64,000 nucleotides of DNA from Tsuneonella deserti (GTDB lineage: Bacteria > Pseudomonadota > Alphaproteobacteria > Sphingomonadales > Sphingomonadaceae), in the NCBI RefSeq assembly GCF_014644315.1, contig NZ_BMKL01000001.1, positions 2,553,001 through 2,617,000 on the forward strand, read 5' to 3'. Under the pieces are notes generated by a model. That model worked only from the letters and a program-made list of their open reading frames with translations. It was not told the DNA's origin and searched no databases. Both the position numbers and the translations under genes were made by a program. This document shows positions 56,705-64,000 of the stretch, piece after piece. How positions within the stretch are numbered: the first letter of the stretch is position 1; each line of letters begins with the position of its first letter.

Positions 56705-57198
56705 TGGTCGTCTCCGGAACTGAGCTGTCGTTCGATCCGCCCGGCCAAAGGCGCGGCGGCGAGCGCAGCTTCGTAAAGATCGATCGCGCCGAGCAGGTCG
56801 GCGCCCGTTTCGCGCCCGATCTCGCCGAAGACGCGCTCGAGCGCGGCGTTGAGTTCCTTGAGCCTGACCGCCTCTTTGCTGCCGGCCTCGGTCAGCGAGA
56901 CCCATTTGCGGCGCAGGTCCTCCTTGTCCGCCTGGATCGCCACCAGGCCCAGCTGTTCCAGGCGGGCGGCGAGCCTGACGATGAAGGGATGAGTGACGCG
57001 CAGGCGCTCGGCGATCTCGACGATGCCCAGGCGCTGCTCCTGCGAGAGGAGCAGGAGGGTCGAGCCCGCGGTCGGCGGAACCTCAAGGCCGAGCCGCTCG
57101 ATGACCCGGCCGATCTCCGCCACGAGGTGGTCTGACAGGCGCTTGAGCCGGTGGGCGAGAAACGCGCTGCCGGTAGTCTGCAGGAAATCATCGTGCAT
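56701..57198 (-). CDS. MarR-family transcriptional regulator
   Basis: A 165-residue repressor-type protein starting MHDDFLQTTG. The winged helix is visible: LLLLSQEQRLGIVEIAERLRVTHPFIVRLAARLEQLGLVAIQADKEDLRRKWVSLTEAG, with a C-terminal helix pair for dimerisation. The start at 57198 was taken because a near-perfect 24-bp palindrome, a probable operator, covers it and would otherwise lie inside the coding region; a TTG at 57234 extends the frame. There is no ribosome site before the ATG, so the message may be leaderless. It is coupled to the S41 peptidase (ATGA), presumably its main target along with itself. Confidence 0.9.
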   Translation of the reverse strand: MHDDFLQTTGSAFLAHRLKRLSDHLVAEIGRVIERLGLEVPPTAGSTLLLLSQEQRLGIVEIAERLRVTHPFIVRLAARLEQLGLVAIQADKEDLRRKWVSLTEAGSKEAVRLKELNAALERVFGEIGRETGADLLGAIDLYEAALAAAPLAGRIERQLSSGDDQ

Positions 57199-57216
57199 GG
57201 TTACGTAACTATGCAC
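57193..57216. promoter_or_regulatory. Palindromic operator candidate over the marR start
   Basis: Arms GTGCAT and ATGCAC flank the perfect 10-bp palindrome GTTACGTAAC, with one unpaired base on each side (G 57199, T 57210). In total 22 of 24 positions are symmetric. It covers the marR start codon. On the minus strand TTGACC (57234-57229) and TAGTTA (57211-57206), 17 bases apart, form a possible promoter, so a bound dimer would block the -10 region. This is the typical size of a MarR dimer site. Confidence 0.7.
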
Positions 57217-57249
57217 ATAACGCGGGCAGGTCAAGCGGTCCAGACGTTC

Positions 57250-59160
57250 TTATCGCCTAACGAATGCGTCAGCCCCCGTATTGCCAGCTTCACGCGAGCT
57301 GCCCATCGCGGAAGCGATCTCACGGGCGACGATCTGCGCGGCGAACAGGGTCATGTGGCTCCCGTCGTTATAATACAGCCGTCCGTCGGCAAGTATCCGG
57401 CAGCGACCTTGCGGGCAGAGCGGCCCGGCTGCGTCCACATAAGTCACGCGAGGATGCTGGCGGGCGAAGCTCATCAGGATGCGGTTGGCCGCGCGGCCTT
57501 CCGCCTTGGCTGCCGGAAAGCTCGTCGGGCACTTCACGTCGAGGAACGCGCGGCATCGCAGCAGGCCGCCGTCCATCTGGGGACCGCTCGCCCAGGCAGT
57601 CGGAGAATTGCCCACCAGGACAATGCGCGTGCCGGCCGGAAATGCTGCGAGAAAATCGTCCAGCTGGGCCCGGAAGAACCTTGCTCCATCGCCGGACGTT
57701 TCCCCTTCCCGGGCGCCCGTGTCGTTGCGGAACAGCAGTCGCTCCCACCGTTGGGCCCAGATCACGACGGGCACCTCGCGCGCATGTGAGAGTGCGAGCG
57801 CCTGTCCATATTGCGACTTGCAGACAGCGCGGTCGGGCGAGCCCGGCTGCTGGTTCGTCGCCGCTGGAAGGGACATGCATCCCGAGGTGGTCAGAACGGC
57901 GCCGCGGCCCAGGCGCTCGGCCAGCGCGGACCGGTACTGCTCCGCATGGCTGTCCCCGTACAGCAGGTAGGGAATGTCGCGCGCTTCGGGCACGAGGTTC
58001 GTGGTCGGATGCAGCACCACGGCACCCCACAGTCGCGCTTCCCTAGCCGACCTGGGCTTCGCGACCTCGAAATGGCCGGCCAACCCGATCGCCGCCATCG
58101 CGACGAGCCCGCCCGCGCAGACCGCAGCCAGGGTGCGCCGCGATCGGAATGCTCGCCCCGCGCGGACAGGCTTTTCAACCCAGCGATACGATGCTGCCGC
58201 CAGCGCCAGCGAGAGGATCAGCGCGGCTGCGGCGAGCCACCATGGAGGCGGCGCGAAATGGGTGTAGAAAACGAAGGCGAGGATCGCCTGGTGCCACAGG
58301 TAAAACCCGTACGATACCAGGCCGATGAGGACGAACGGTCGCCACCCGAGCGCCCGTGCCGCCGGCGTAGAGCCGGTTGCATAGCGCACGACCAAAGCGG
58401 CACCCGCTACGGGCAGGGCGAACATGGGCCCGGGCGCCGGAGTGTCAGCCCTGATGAAGGCCATGCCGGCTGCGATGAACACAATGCCGGTCAGGCCCGC
58501 CCACCAGCGGTATTTGGCAGGCGGAGGAAGAAGTGCGCAGGCGGCCCCGGCCATCAGCTCCCACGCGCGCGTCGGAAGGAGGTTGAACGCGAACCGTGGC
58601 GCGCTGCCAGCCATCGCCACCGCCAACACGAAGCTGGCTGCCAGGATCAGCAGGATGACCGGCAGAATCTTCAGCCGGCGGCGAACCAAGGCAAGGAGCA
58701 GCACCGGAAAGAAGAGGTAGAATTGCTCTTCGACCGCCAGACTCCAGCTATGGACGAGCGGCGTGAAGCCTTCTGCGGTCCCGAAATAATCGCTGCGCAG
58801 CGCGAACAGCAGGTTCGACACGAACAGCGCGGTCGCCCCGAGCGCCTGCGCAAAGCGGCGGAAGTCGTCGGGTGTGAAGACCCACAACGCGGCCGCGAGG
58901 GTGAACGCAAGTACCGGAAGCAGCGCGGGCACGATGCGCCGCGCGCGTCGCTCGTAGAAATGGCCGAGCGCGCCGGACCTGCCGGCTTCCCTCAGCAGGA
59001 TGGCGGTAATGAGATATCCGCTGATGACGAAAAAGACATCGACGCCGACGAAGCCGCCTGCAAATCCCGGCACCCGCGCATGGAACAGCGCGACAGGGAC
59101 TACCGCCAGCGCACGCAGACCATCGATCTCGGGGCGGTAGGCTGGCGCCGTGGAATGCAT
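57250..59160 (-). CDS. OafA/YrhL-type membrane acyltransferase with SGNH domain
   Basis: A 636-residue protein. The N-terminal acyltransferase-3 domain begins YRPEIDGLRALAVVPVALFHA, with about ten membrane spans and motifs GGFVGVDVFFVISGYLI and FYERRARRIVPALL. After about residue 370 comes a periplasmic SGNH hydrolase-like domain with LLYGDSHAEQYR (block I) and DGSHMTLFAA (block V, with the catalytic His). Such proteins O-acetylate cell-surface glycans such as lipopolysaccharide O-antigen or peptidoglycan. The acceptor is unknown. ATG at 59160 was preferred to GTG 59166. It stands alone, 52 bases upstream of marR. Confidence 0.92.
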   Translation of the reverse strand: MHSTAPAYRPEIDGLRALAVVPVALFHARVPGFAGGFVGVDVFFVISGYLITAILLREAGRSGALGHFYERRARRIVPALLPVLAFTLAAALWVFTPDDFRRFAQALGATALFVSNLLFALRSDYFGTAEGFTPLVHSWSLAVEEQFYLFFPVLLLALVRRRLKILPVILLILAASFVLAVAMAGSAPRFAFNLLPTRAWELMAGAACALLPPPAKYRWWAGLTGIVFIAAGMAFIRADTPAPGPMFALPVAGAALVVRYATGSTPAARALGWRPFVLIGLVSYGFYLWHQAILAFVFYTHFAPPPWWLAAAALILSLALAAASYRWVEKPVRAGRAFRSRRTLAAVCAGGLVAMAAIGLAGHFEVAKPRSAREARLWGAVVLHPTTNLVPEARDIPYLLYGDSHAEQYRSALAERLGRGAVLTTSGCMSLPAATNQQPGSPDRAVCKSQYGQALALSHAREVPVVIWAQRWERLLFRNDTGAREGETSGDGARFFRAQLDDFLAAFPAGTRIVLVGNSPTAWASGPQMDGGLLRCRAFLDVKCPTSFPAAKAEGRAANRILMSFARQHPRVTYVDAAGPLCPQGRCRILADGRLYYNDGSHMTLFAAQIVAREIASAMGSSREAGNTGADAFVRR

Positions 59161-59265
59161 CGGCACTTCTAGCCACGTTATCGGCGGAGAATGAAGCCGT
59201 CGCGTGGCGGCGCCGGGCCGTGCGCCTGAACGGGCAATGGGCCCGGCACCATCGCGAGGTGCTCA

Positions 59266-59301
59266 AGGAAAAGGGCCGGCCCCCTGGCGGAAGCCGGCCC
59301 T
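59266..59301 (-). terminator. Intrinsic terminator after the OmpA-family gene
   Basis: On the minus strand a 9-bp perfect stem AGGGCCGGC / GCCGGCCCT (59301-59293 and 59280-59272) with a 12-base loop is followed by TTTTCCTT-like sequence. It lies 32 bases downstream of the OmpA stop and is the clearest factor-independent terminator in the window. Confidence 0.75.
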
Positions 59302-59332
59302 ACCGTGCTGCGACCACACGGTCTGGAAAAAC

Positions 59333-60016
59333 CTAGCCGGCCGAGTTTGCTTCGGCCTGGCTGACCGGAATGATCTTGATCTCGACCCGGCGGTTCAGCG
59401 GCTCGTTGACGTTGTCGCCGGTCTGGACCTTCAGGTTGGTCTCGCCAAAACCCATCCAGCGGATCCGGGCTGAGCTCACGCCGCGGCTGATCAGGTAGTT
59501 CGACACGGCCTGCGCGCGCTGTTCCGAAAGACGCTGGTTCGACGATGCCGAACCGACGGTGTCGGTGTAGCCATACACGTCCACCAAGCTGTTGGGATAC
59601 TGCTGCAGGCTCGATGCCACACGGTCGAGCAGGGTCTGGAAGCCGGGGTTGATGGCGTAGCTGCCGGTCGCGAACGTTACGCCGTCCGGCAAGTTGACGA
59701 GGATTGCCTGGCCGCCATCGACCTCGCTGACGTCGACGCCCGAACCGGCTGTCTGGTCCTTCAGCTCCTTGATCTGCTGGTCCATCCGGTAACCGACATA
59801 GCCGCCCAGCGCGCCGCCTGCGACAGCGCCCGCGATGCGCGCCGTGCGGCCGCCGATCAGCCCGCCGAGCAGGGCGCCGGCGGCAGCGCCGCCTACGCCG
59901 CCGATCGCGGTGCGAGAGATCTTGCGTTCGCCGGTGTTGGGGTCGGTTACGCAGGCCGACACGCCGACGAGCGACACGGCAGCGAGCGCAGCGGTAAATT
60001 TGCGCGAAGTCTTCAT
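59333..60016 (-). CDS. OmpA-family outer-membrane lipoprotein
   Basis: A 227-residue protein. The signal sequence ends in a lipobox (VSAC), so the mature protein is lipid-anchored. A glycine-zipper segment follows (IGGVGGAAAGALLGGLIGG, then AVAGGALGGYVGYRMDQQ). The C-terminal OmpA domain (about 110-220) has FATGSYAINPGFQTLL, VYGYTDTVGSASSNQRLSEQRAQAV and NRRVEIKI, the residues that hold meso-diaminopimelate of peptidoglycan. It tethers the outer membrane to the cell wall. A strong AAGGGGAC ribosome site precedes the ATG at 60016. A terminator follows. Confidence 0.94.
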   Translation of the reverse strand: MKTSRKFTAALAAVSLVGVSACVTDPNTGERKISRTAIGGVGGAAAGALLGGLIGGRTARIAGAVAGGALGGYVGYRMDQQIKELKDQTAGSGVDVSEVDGGQAILVNLPDGVTFATGSYAINPGFQTLLDRVASSLQQYPNSLVDVYGYTDTVGSASSNQRLSEQRAQAVSNYLISRGVSSARIRWMGFGETNLKVQTGDNVNEPLNRRVEIKIIPVSQAEANSAG

Positions 60017-60096
60017 TGGGTAGTCCCCTTTTTTCTCGTTCGTTCTGACGTCCCGCACGGGCGGCACGCGAAATGCGGGCGCGCCCGACCCGCACC

Positions 60097-60113
60097 TCGT
60101 TTTCGCTAAACGA
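60097..60113. promoter_or_regulatory. Small inverted repeat between ompA-like and corC-like genes
   Basis: TCGTTT and AAACGA flank the 5 bases TCGCT in the 155-base divergent intergenic region. It could bind a regulator of either gene, or be chance. No promoter boxes are clear next to it. Confidence 0.25.
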
Positions 60114-60171
60114 AAGGAGCCGGACCCCGTTCCCGCTGGCAGGGCCGCGCTTTTGTGCTAGCGCGCGAGGC

Positions 60172-61464
60172 GTGACACCGTTTCCATGGACCGACGTCCT
60201 GATCATTGCCGGGTTGATCGTCCTCAACGGCCTGTTCGCCGCGAGCGAGCTGGCGATCGTCTCGGCCAAGCCCGCCCGGCTCAAATCGCTGGCTGACAAG
60301 GGGAGCGGCGCGGCGCGGACCGCGCTCATGCTGCAAGGCGATCCCGGCAAGTTCCTGTCGACCGTCCAGATCGGGATCACTCTCGTCGGCATCGTCGCGG
60401 GCGCCTATTCGGGAGCGAGCCTCGGCGGCCCCGTGGGCGAGCGGCTGGCGATGCTGGGCGTGCCGGCCGAATACGCGCCGCAGATCGGATTCGTGCTGGT
60501 GATCGCGGTGACCACCTACTTCAGCCTCGTCGTCGGCGAGCTGGTGCCCAAGCAGGTGGCCCTGCGGGCGGCAATGCCGATCGCCCTGGTCGCGTCGCGG
60601 CCGATGGCGCTGCTGGCGAAAGTCGCCGCCCCGATCGTCTGGGTCCTCGATACTTCCTCGGCACTGCTCATCCGCCTGCTGGGGGTGCGCCCGGCGGGCC
60701 AATCGCACGTGACCTCCGAAGAACTGCACATGATCTTCACCGAGGCGACTCATTCCGGCGTGATCGAGGCGGGGCAGAGCCAGATCCTGGCCGGCGTGGT
60801 GCGGCTGGCGGAACGCCCGGTGCGCGAACTCATGACTCCGCGGACCGAGCTCGACTGGCTCGACCTCCATGCGCCCGAGGCTGACTTGCGCGCACGGATC
60901 GATGCCAGTCCCCATTCGCTGCTGCCGGTGGCCGATGCCTCGCCCGATCACATCGTCGGCGTGGTCAAGGTGCGCGAAGTGCTTGGCGCGCTGCTTGCCG
61001 GACGTGCGGTTGATCTGGGCGCGCTCATGAAGAAGCCGGAGGTGATCCCCGATCAGCTCGACGCGATGGACGCGCTGCGCACACTGCAGATGGCCGAAGT
61101 GGCGATGGCGATGGTGCACGACGAATACGGGCATCTCGAGGGCATCGTCACGCCCGTCGACCTGCTAACCGCGATCGTGGGCAACTTCGTGTCCGACCAG
61201 GACCTCGGGGAAGCGCCGGCGATCGTCGAGCGGGAGGACGGATCGCTGCTGATCTCAGGCGCGCTGCCGGTGGACCAGCTGGCCGACCGCCTGTGCATCG
61301 ACCTGCCCGAAGACCGCGAGTTCGCCACCGCAGCGGGCTACGTCCTGTGGAGCCTCAAGAAGCTGCCCGAGGAAGGCGAGCACTTCGAGGACCAGGGCTG
61401 GCGGATCGAGGTGGTCGACATGGACGGCCGCAAGATCGATAAACTGCTGGCGGTTTGTTTGTGA
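60172..61464 (+). CDS. CorC/HlyC-type CNNM transporter-like protein
   Basis: A 430-residue inner-membrane protein. The N-terminal CNNM/DUF21 domain has about four spans (ASELAIVSAKPARLKSLADKG, STVQIGITLVGIVAGAYSG, VVGELVPKQVALR). A pair of CBS domains follows (VRELMTPRTELDWLDL; VVKVREVLGALLAGR and MAMVHDEYGHLEGIVTPVDLL), then a CorC_HlyC C-terminal domain (LPEEGEHFEDQGWRIEVVDMDGRKID). Relatives export Mg2+ or other ions. GTG 60172 with GAGG upstream begins the conserved sequence; the frame is open to 60073. The stop is followed by a hairpin-repeat module. Confidence 0.92.
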   Translation: MTPFPWTDVLIIAGLIVLNGLFAASELAIVSAKPARLKSLADKGSGAARTALMLQGDPGKFLSTVQIGITLVGIVAGAYSGASLGGPVGERLAMLGVPAEYAPQIGFVLVIAVTTYFSLVVGELVPKQVALRAAMPIALVASRPMALLAKVAAPIVWVLDTSSALLIRLLGVRPAGQSHVTSEELHMIFTEATHSGVIEAGQSQILAGVVRLAERPVRELMTPRTELDWLDLHAPEADLRARIDASPHSLLPVADASPDHIVGVVKVREVLGALLAGRAVDLGALMKKPEVIPDQLDAMDALRTLQMAEVAMAMVHDEYGHLEGIVTPVDLLTAIVGNFVSDQDLGEAPAIVEREDGSLLISGALPVDQLADRLCIDLPEDREFATAAGYVLWSLKKLPEEGEHFEDQGWRIEVVDMDGRKIDKLLAVCL

Positions 61465-61470
61465 GGATTC

Positions 61471-61531
61471 TGGTTTTCCGAACGCGCCTCCGCGCGTCCG
61501 CTCCTTGGCGCTGATCGCTCCGCTACGCGAA
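61471..61531 (+). repeat. 3'-end hairpin module, copy B (after corC-like gene)
   Basis: GGTTTT, then the hairpin ACGCGC-CTCC-GCGCGT (61482-61497), then CTCCTTGGCGCTG and CCGCTACGCGAA. It is the same order as copy A after purH, with a different stem but the same CTCC loop and the GGCGCTG block. It begins 7 bases after the stop codon, in sense orientation. Confidence 0.65.
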
Positions 61532-61613
61532 ATTGAACATGCTCTCGGCGCTAGAGCACGGCTCGCGACCAGCGAGCCGCGAAGCGGAGCTGTCCCGCAG
61601 GGACAACGTCGAA

Positions 61614-61694
61614 CGGCCGCCCGCAGCGGCTCCGAAGCGAAGCGGAGGAGATAGCCGCGAGGACGACCCCGCGGAGGCGGGGTCGCAAACAAAA
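61614..61694 (-). repeat. 3'-end hairpin module, copy C (after DUF3035 gene)
   Basis: Read on the minus strand: GTTTT directly after the stop, then the perfect 9-bp hairpin CGACCCCGC-CTCC-GCGGGGTCG (61685-61664), then TCCTCGCGGCT and CCGCTTCGCTTCGGA and TGCGGGCGG. It matches copy A closely downstream of the hairpin. Between copies B and C, further short hairpins occur (GGCTCGC/GCGAGCC around 61559-61577, GTCCC/GGGAC around 61592-61604). Confidence 0.7.
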
Positions 61695-61695
61695 C

Positions 61696-62106
61696 TCACC
61701 CGGGGATTACGGCCGAAGCCCCCGCCCCGTCACCTTCCGGCGCGGCGATGATGTCGCGGGTCACGCGGCCCTTGGCCACGGTGTTGGTCTGCGGATCGCC
61801 GACCGCGGTGCGAATGCCCGGATCGGCGGCGCCGGCGCGTTCGAGCGCGCTCGTCTCCACCTGGCTGCGGGGCGCGGGTCCGCCGAACAGCACGTCGAGC
61901 GCCTGCTCGGCCGCGGTTCCTTCGGTCGGGCGCGGCGCGCCCGGGGCCGGCGGGGTCAGGCTGAAATCGGGCGGGACCACCAGCGGCGCCTGGCGCTGCA
62001 CGGCGAACTCGTCGGGCCGGTCGCGGCTGAGCAGGCCCGTGCTGCCGCAGCCGGTGAGCGCGGCGGCTGCCATGGTGGCGAGTGTGAGGGTAACGGTCTT
62101 GCGCAT
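61696..62106 (-). CDS. DUF3035-family lipoprotein
   Basis: A 136-residue predicted lipoprotein: MRKTVTLTLATMAAAALTGC with lipobox LTGC. The mature part is proline-rich and disordered-looking, with the DUF3035 core RDRPDEFAVQRQAPLVVPPDFSL and later AEQALDVLFGG. The family is limited to alphaproteobacteria, has no known role, and is often found after lspA, as here (6-base gap). It is likely processed by that very signal peptidase. Confidence 0.9.
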   Translation of the reverse strand: MRKTVTLTLATMAAAALTGCGSTGLLSRDRPDEFAVQRQAPLVVPPDFSLTPPAPGAPRPTEGTAAEQALDVLFGGPAPRSQVETSALERAGAADPGIRTAVGDPQTNTVAKGRVTRDIIAAPEGDGAGASAVIPG

Positions 62107-62111
62107 CGGTC

Positions 62112-62633
62112 TTAGCTCTCCACGGCCGGGTCGGCCGGTTGGTCGGGTGCCTTGTCGCGGATTAGCAGCGATCGGGCAAGGATGATGACGACGCCGACGG
62201 TGATCGCGGCATCGGCGAGGTTGAAGATCATGAACGGGCGGAAATCGCCGAAGTGCAGGTCCAGGAAATCGACCACGTAGCCGAGCGAATACCGGTCCAT
62301 GATGTTGCCCAGCGCCCCGCCGAGGATCAGCGCCAGGGGCACAATGTCTCCCATTTTGCGCTCGCGCAGCATCCAGATCGTGACCACCAGCGCGATTGCG
62401 CCGGTCACGGCCACCAGCGCCCAGCGCTGCGCGTCCGATTCGGCGGTGAACATGCCGAGCGAGACGCCGTAGTTGTGGGTCAGCGTGTACTGGAAAAACG
62501 GCAACAGGTAGTGCGACTGGCCGAGCGATAGCTGCAACCCATCGAGAATGTACGACTTGTACGCCTGGTCGGCCGCGAACAGCACCACCGCGATGGCGAG
62601 CCCGATCAGGCGATTGCGCAGCACGGGATTCAC
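62112..62633 (-). CDS. lspA: Lipoprotein signal peptidase II
   Basis: A 173-residue inner-membrane aspartyl protease that cleaves prolipoprotein signal peptides. Four spans are visible, with the conserved blocks AADQAYKSYI, THNYGVSLGMF, GGALGNIMDRYSLGYVVDFLDLHF (first catalytic Asp) and FNLADAAITVGV (second Asp). The GTG start at 62633 overlaps the ileS stop (GTGA); the ileS-lspA order is common in proteobacteria. The longer frame to 62723 has no lspA sequence in its extra part. Confidence 0.97.
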   Translation of the reverse strand: MNPVLRNRLIGLAIAVVLFAADQAYKSYILDGLQLSLGQSHYLLPFFQYTLTHNYGVSLGMFTAESDAQRWALVAVTGAIALVVTIWMLRERKMGDIVPLALILGGALGNIMDRYSLGYVVDFLDLHFGDFRPFMIFNLADAAITVGVVIILARSLLIRDKAPDQPADPAVES

Positions 62634-64000
62634 GCCGCGATCTCCCCGACCACGTCCGCGCAGCGCGCGCACAGCTCGCCGTCGTCGACCACCTCGGGCA
62701 GCAGCCGCCAGCAGCGGCCGCACTTGCTGTCGCTGGTACGGGTGACAGTCACGTCGTCGCCATCGCCCCGCCGCACTGTCGCGGTGATGAACAGCCCGGC
62801 GAGGTCGGCGTCGCTGAATCCTTCCGGCACCGCGCTGGCCGGCACGGTGACTTCGGCCTCGAGCCCCGAGCGCACGATTTTCTCGCGACGCAGCGGCTCG
62901 ATCGCCTCGGTCACCTGTTCGCGCAATGCGATGAGCGCGGCGTATTTCGCCACCAGCGCCTGGTTGGCGAACTCAGCCGGAAGCGGGTGCATCTCGAGCA
63001 GGTGGACGCTCCCGCGCCCCTTGCCTTCATTGGCCGGGAAGCGCGTGCCCCACACTTCCTCGGCGGTGAACACCAGCACCGGCGCGGCGTAGCGCACCAG
63101 TGCCTGGAACAGCACGTCGAGCACTGTGCGTGTCGCCCGCCGCTCGATGCCGTCCGGATCGTCGCAATAGAGCCGGTCCTTGCGGATATCGAAGTAGAAA
63201 GCGGACAGGTCCTCGTTGCAGAACTCGATCAGCGCGCGGACGTATTCGTTGAAATCGTAGGCATCGATCGCCGCGCGGATGGTCGCGTCGAGCTGCGCGA
63301 GGCGGGCGAGCACGTAGCGCTCCAGTTCCGGCATATCGCCGTAGCCGACGCCTTCGCTGTCGTAATCGAACCCGTCGAGCGCGCCCAGCAAATACCGGAA
63401 GGTGTTACGCAGCTTGCGGTACTGGTCGGCCACGCCCTTGAGGATCTCGTCGCCGATGCGGTGGTCCTCGGTGAAATCGACCGACAGCGCCCACAGCCGG
63501 ATGATGTCCGCGCCGTACGTCTCCATCACCTTGATCGGATCGACCGTGTTGCCGAGGCTCTTCGACATCTTCATGCCCTTGGCGTCCATCGTGAAGCCAT
63601 GGGTGAGGATCTGGTCGTACGGCGCGCGGCCGCGGGTGGCGCAGCTCTCGAGCAGCGAGGACTGGAACCACCCGCGGTGCTGGTCGGAGCCTTCGACGTA
63701 GATATCCGCCGGCCACTTGAGGTCGGGCCAGCGCCCGCTGTCGAGCACGTAAGCGTGGCTGGTGCCGCTATCGAACCACACGTCGAGGATGTCGGTGACC
63801 GGCTCCCACTCGGCTGGGTCGTAGTCGTCGCCGAGGAAGCTATGCGCCGTCTCGGGCGTCCAGGCGTCGATGCCGTGTTCCTTCACCGCCGCGACGATGC
63901 GCGCGTTGACCGCCTCGTCGACGAGGTATTCACCAGTCTGGCGGTTGACGAATAGCGTGATCGGCACGCCCCACGCGCGCTGGCGGCTCAATACCCAGTC
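62630..64000 (-). CDS. ileS: Isoleucyl-tRNA synthetase, C-terminal part (cut by window edge)
   Basis: The 3' part of the gene, 456 codons inside the window; the frame is open through the edge (reading DWVLSRQRAWGVPIT). Present are part of the catalytic domain, the KMSKSLGNTVDPI motif, the anticodon-binding helical domain (RNTFRYLLGALDGFD), and a C-terminal zinc finger CGRCWRLLPEV...LCARCADVV. The HIGH motif lies outside the window. It loads isoleucine on tRNA-Ile and is coupled to lspA. Confidence 0.97.
   Translation of the reverse strand, partial: DWVLSRQRAWGVPITLFVNRQTGEYLVDEAVNARIVAAVKEHGIDAWTPETAHSFLGDDYDPAEWEPVTDILDVWFDSGTSHAYVLDSGRWPDLKWPADIYVEGSDQHRGWFQSSLLESCATRGRAPYDQILTHGFTMDAKGMKMSKSLGNTVDPIKVMETYGADIIRLWALSVDFTEDHRIGDEILKGVADQYRKLRNTFRYLLGALDGFDYDSEGVGYGDMPELERYVLARLAQLDATIRAAIDAYDFNEYVRALIEFCNEDLSAFYFDIRKDRLYCDDPDGIERRATRTVLDVLFQALVRYAAPVLVFTAEEVWGTRFPANEGKGRGSVHLLEMHPLPAEFANQALVAKYAALIALREQVTEAIEPLRREKIVRSGLEAEVTVPASAVPEGFSDADLAGLFITATVRRGDGDDVTVTRTSDSKCGRCWRLLPEVVDDGELCARCADVVGEIAA

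Overview
The window is a dense chromosomal segment of a high-GC alphaproteobacterium, most likely order Sphingomonadales and probably the Erythrobacter/Altererythrobacter group. This is inferred from a MmcB-type DNA repair protein, a DUF3035 lipoprotein next to lspA, the rpe / heparinase-like / purH arrangement, two DUF2141 proteins, and very frequent ATGA/GTGA stop-start overlaps. There is no phage, plasmid, insertion-sequence or CRISPR signature, and no gap between genes exceeds 300 bases.

Layout. 1-1293: end of a LytS/LytTR-type two-component pair (regulator cut by the window edge). 1387-9811: a MIOX/PhnZ-like HD protein; an envelope quality-control operon (BepA-like M48 protease, DsbA-like oxidoreductase, PDZ-M48 protease); an App1-like phosphatase; a PAS protein; a lipid hydroxylase with a DUF2141 protein; mmcB. 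10406-14486: tRNA-Arg(CCG), a small alarmone hydrolase-like gene, an acyl-CoA ligase and an M20 amidohydrolase. 14573-16942: diacylglycerol kinase translationally coupled to a Tam41-like nucleotidyltransferase, facing a second DUF2141 gene. 17209-21356: rpe, heparinase-like, purH. 21470-27140: a phytoene-desaturase-like oxidoreductase, a small membrane protein with a lipoprotein MsrA, zur, dxs and an NnrU protein. 27172-32066: a peptide/amide catabolism operon (POT transporter, two tandem amidohydrolases, FKBP). 32264-33149: a short GntR regulator, ihfB, tRNA-Leu(UAA). 33171-40907: a complete ccoNOQPGHIS cluster for cbb3 oxidase and its assembly. 41197-43867: tandem PilZ protein and a GT-C-like membrane protein. 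44004-50484: an RND efflux pair coupled to DUF445 and GNAT genes. 50481-55645: DUF389, etfBA, sucC, cysQ-like. 55658-61464: marR with an S41 peptidase, OafA-type acyltransferase, OmpA lipoprotein, CorC-type protein. 61696-64000: DUF3035 lipoprotein, lspA, and the 3' part of ileS.

Most genes are core or lineage-conserved. Energy metabolism dominates (cbb3 oxidase, ETF, succinyl-CoA ligase), together with envelope maintenance and lipid metabolism. The observations most worth following are: (i) a hairpin module repeated directly downstream of three unrelated stop codons, always in the sense orientation; (ii) a coupled DAG-kinase/Tam41-like pair that could form a DAG to CDP-DAG route; (iii) two amidohydrolases of equal length in tandem, one of which has lost its apparent metal ligands; (iv) an RND permease with an extra hydrophobic insert of about 85 residues; (v) a 24-bp near-perfect palindrome over the marR start codon.

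Start codons were chosen by hand from Shine-Dalgarno matches, stop-start overlaps and signal peptides. Family names come from motif recognition only; no database search was run.
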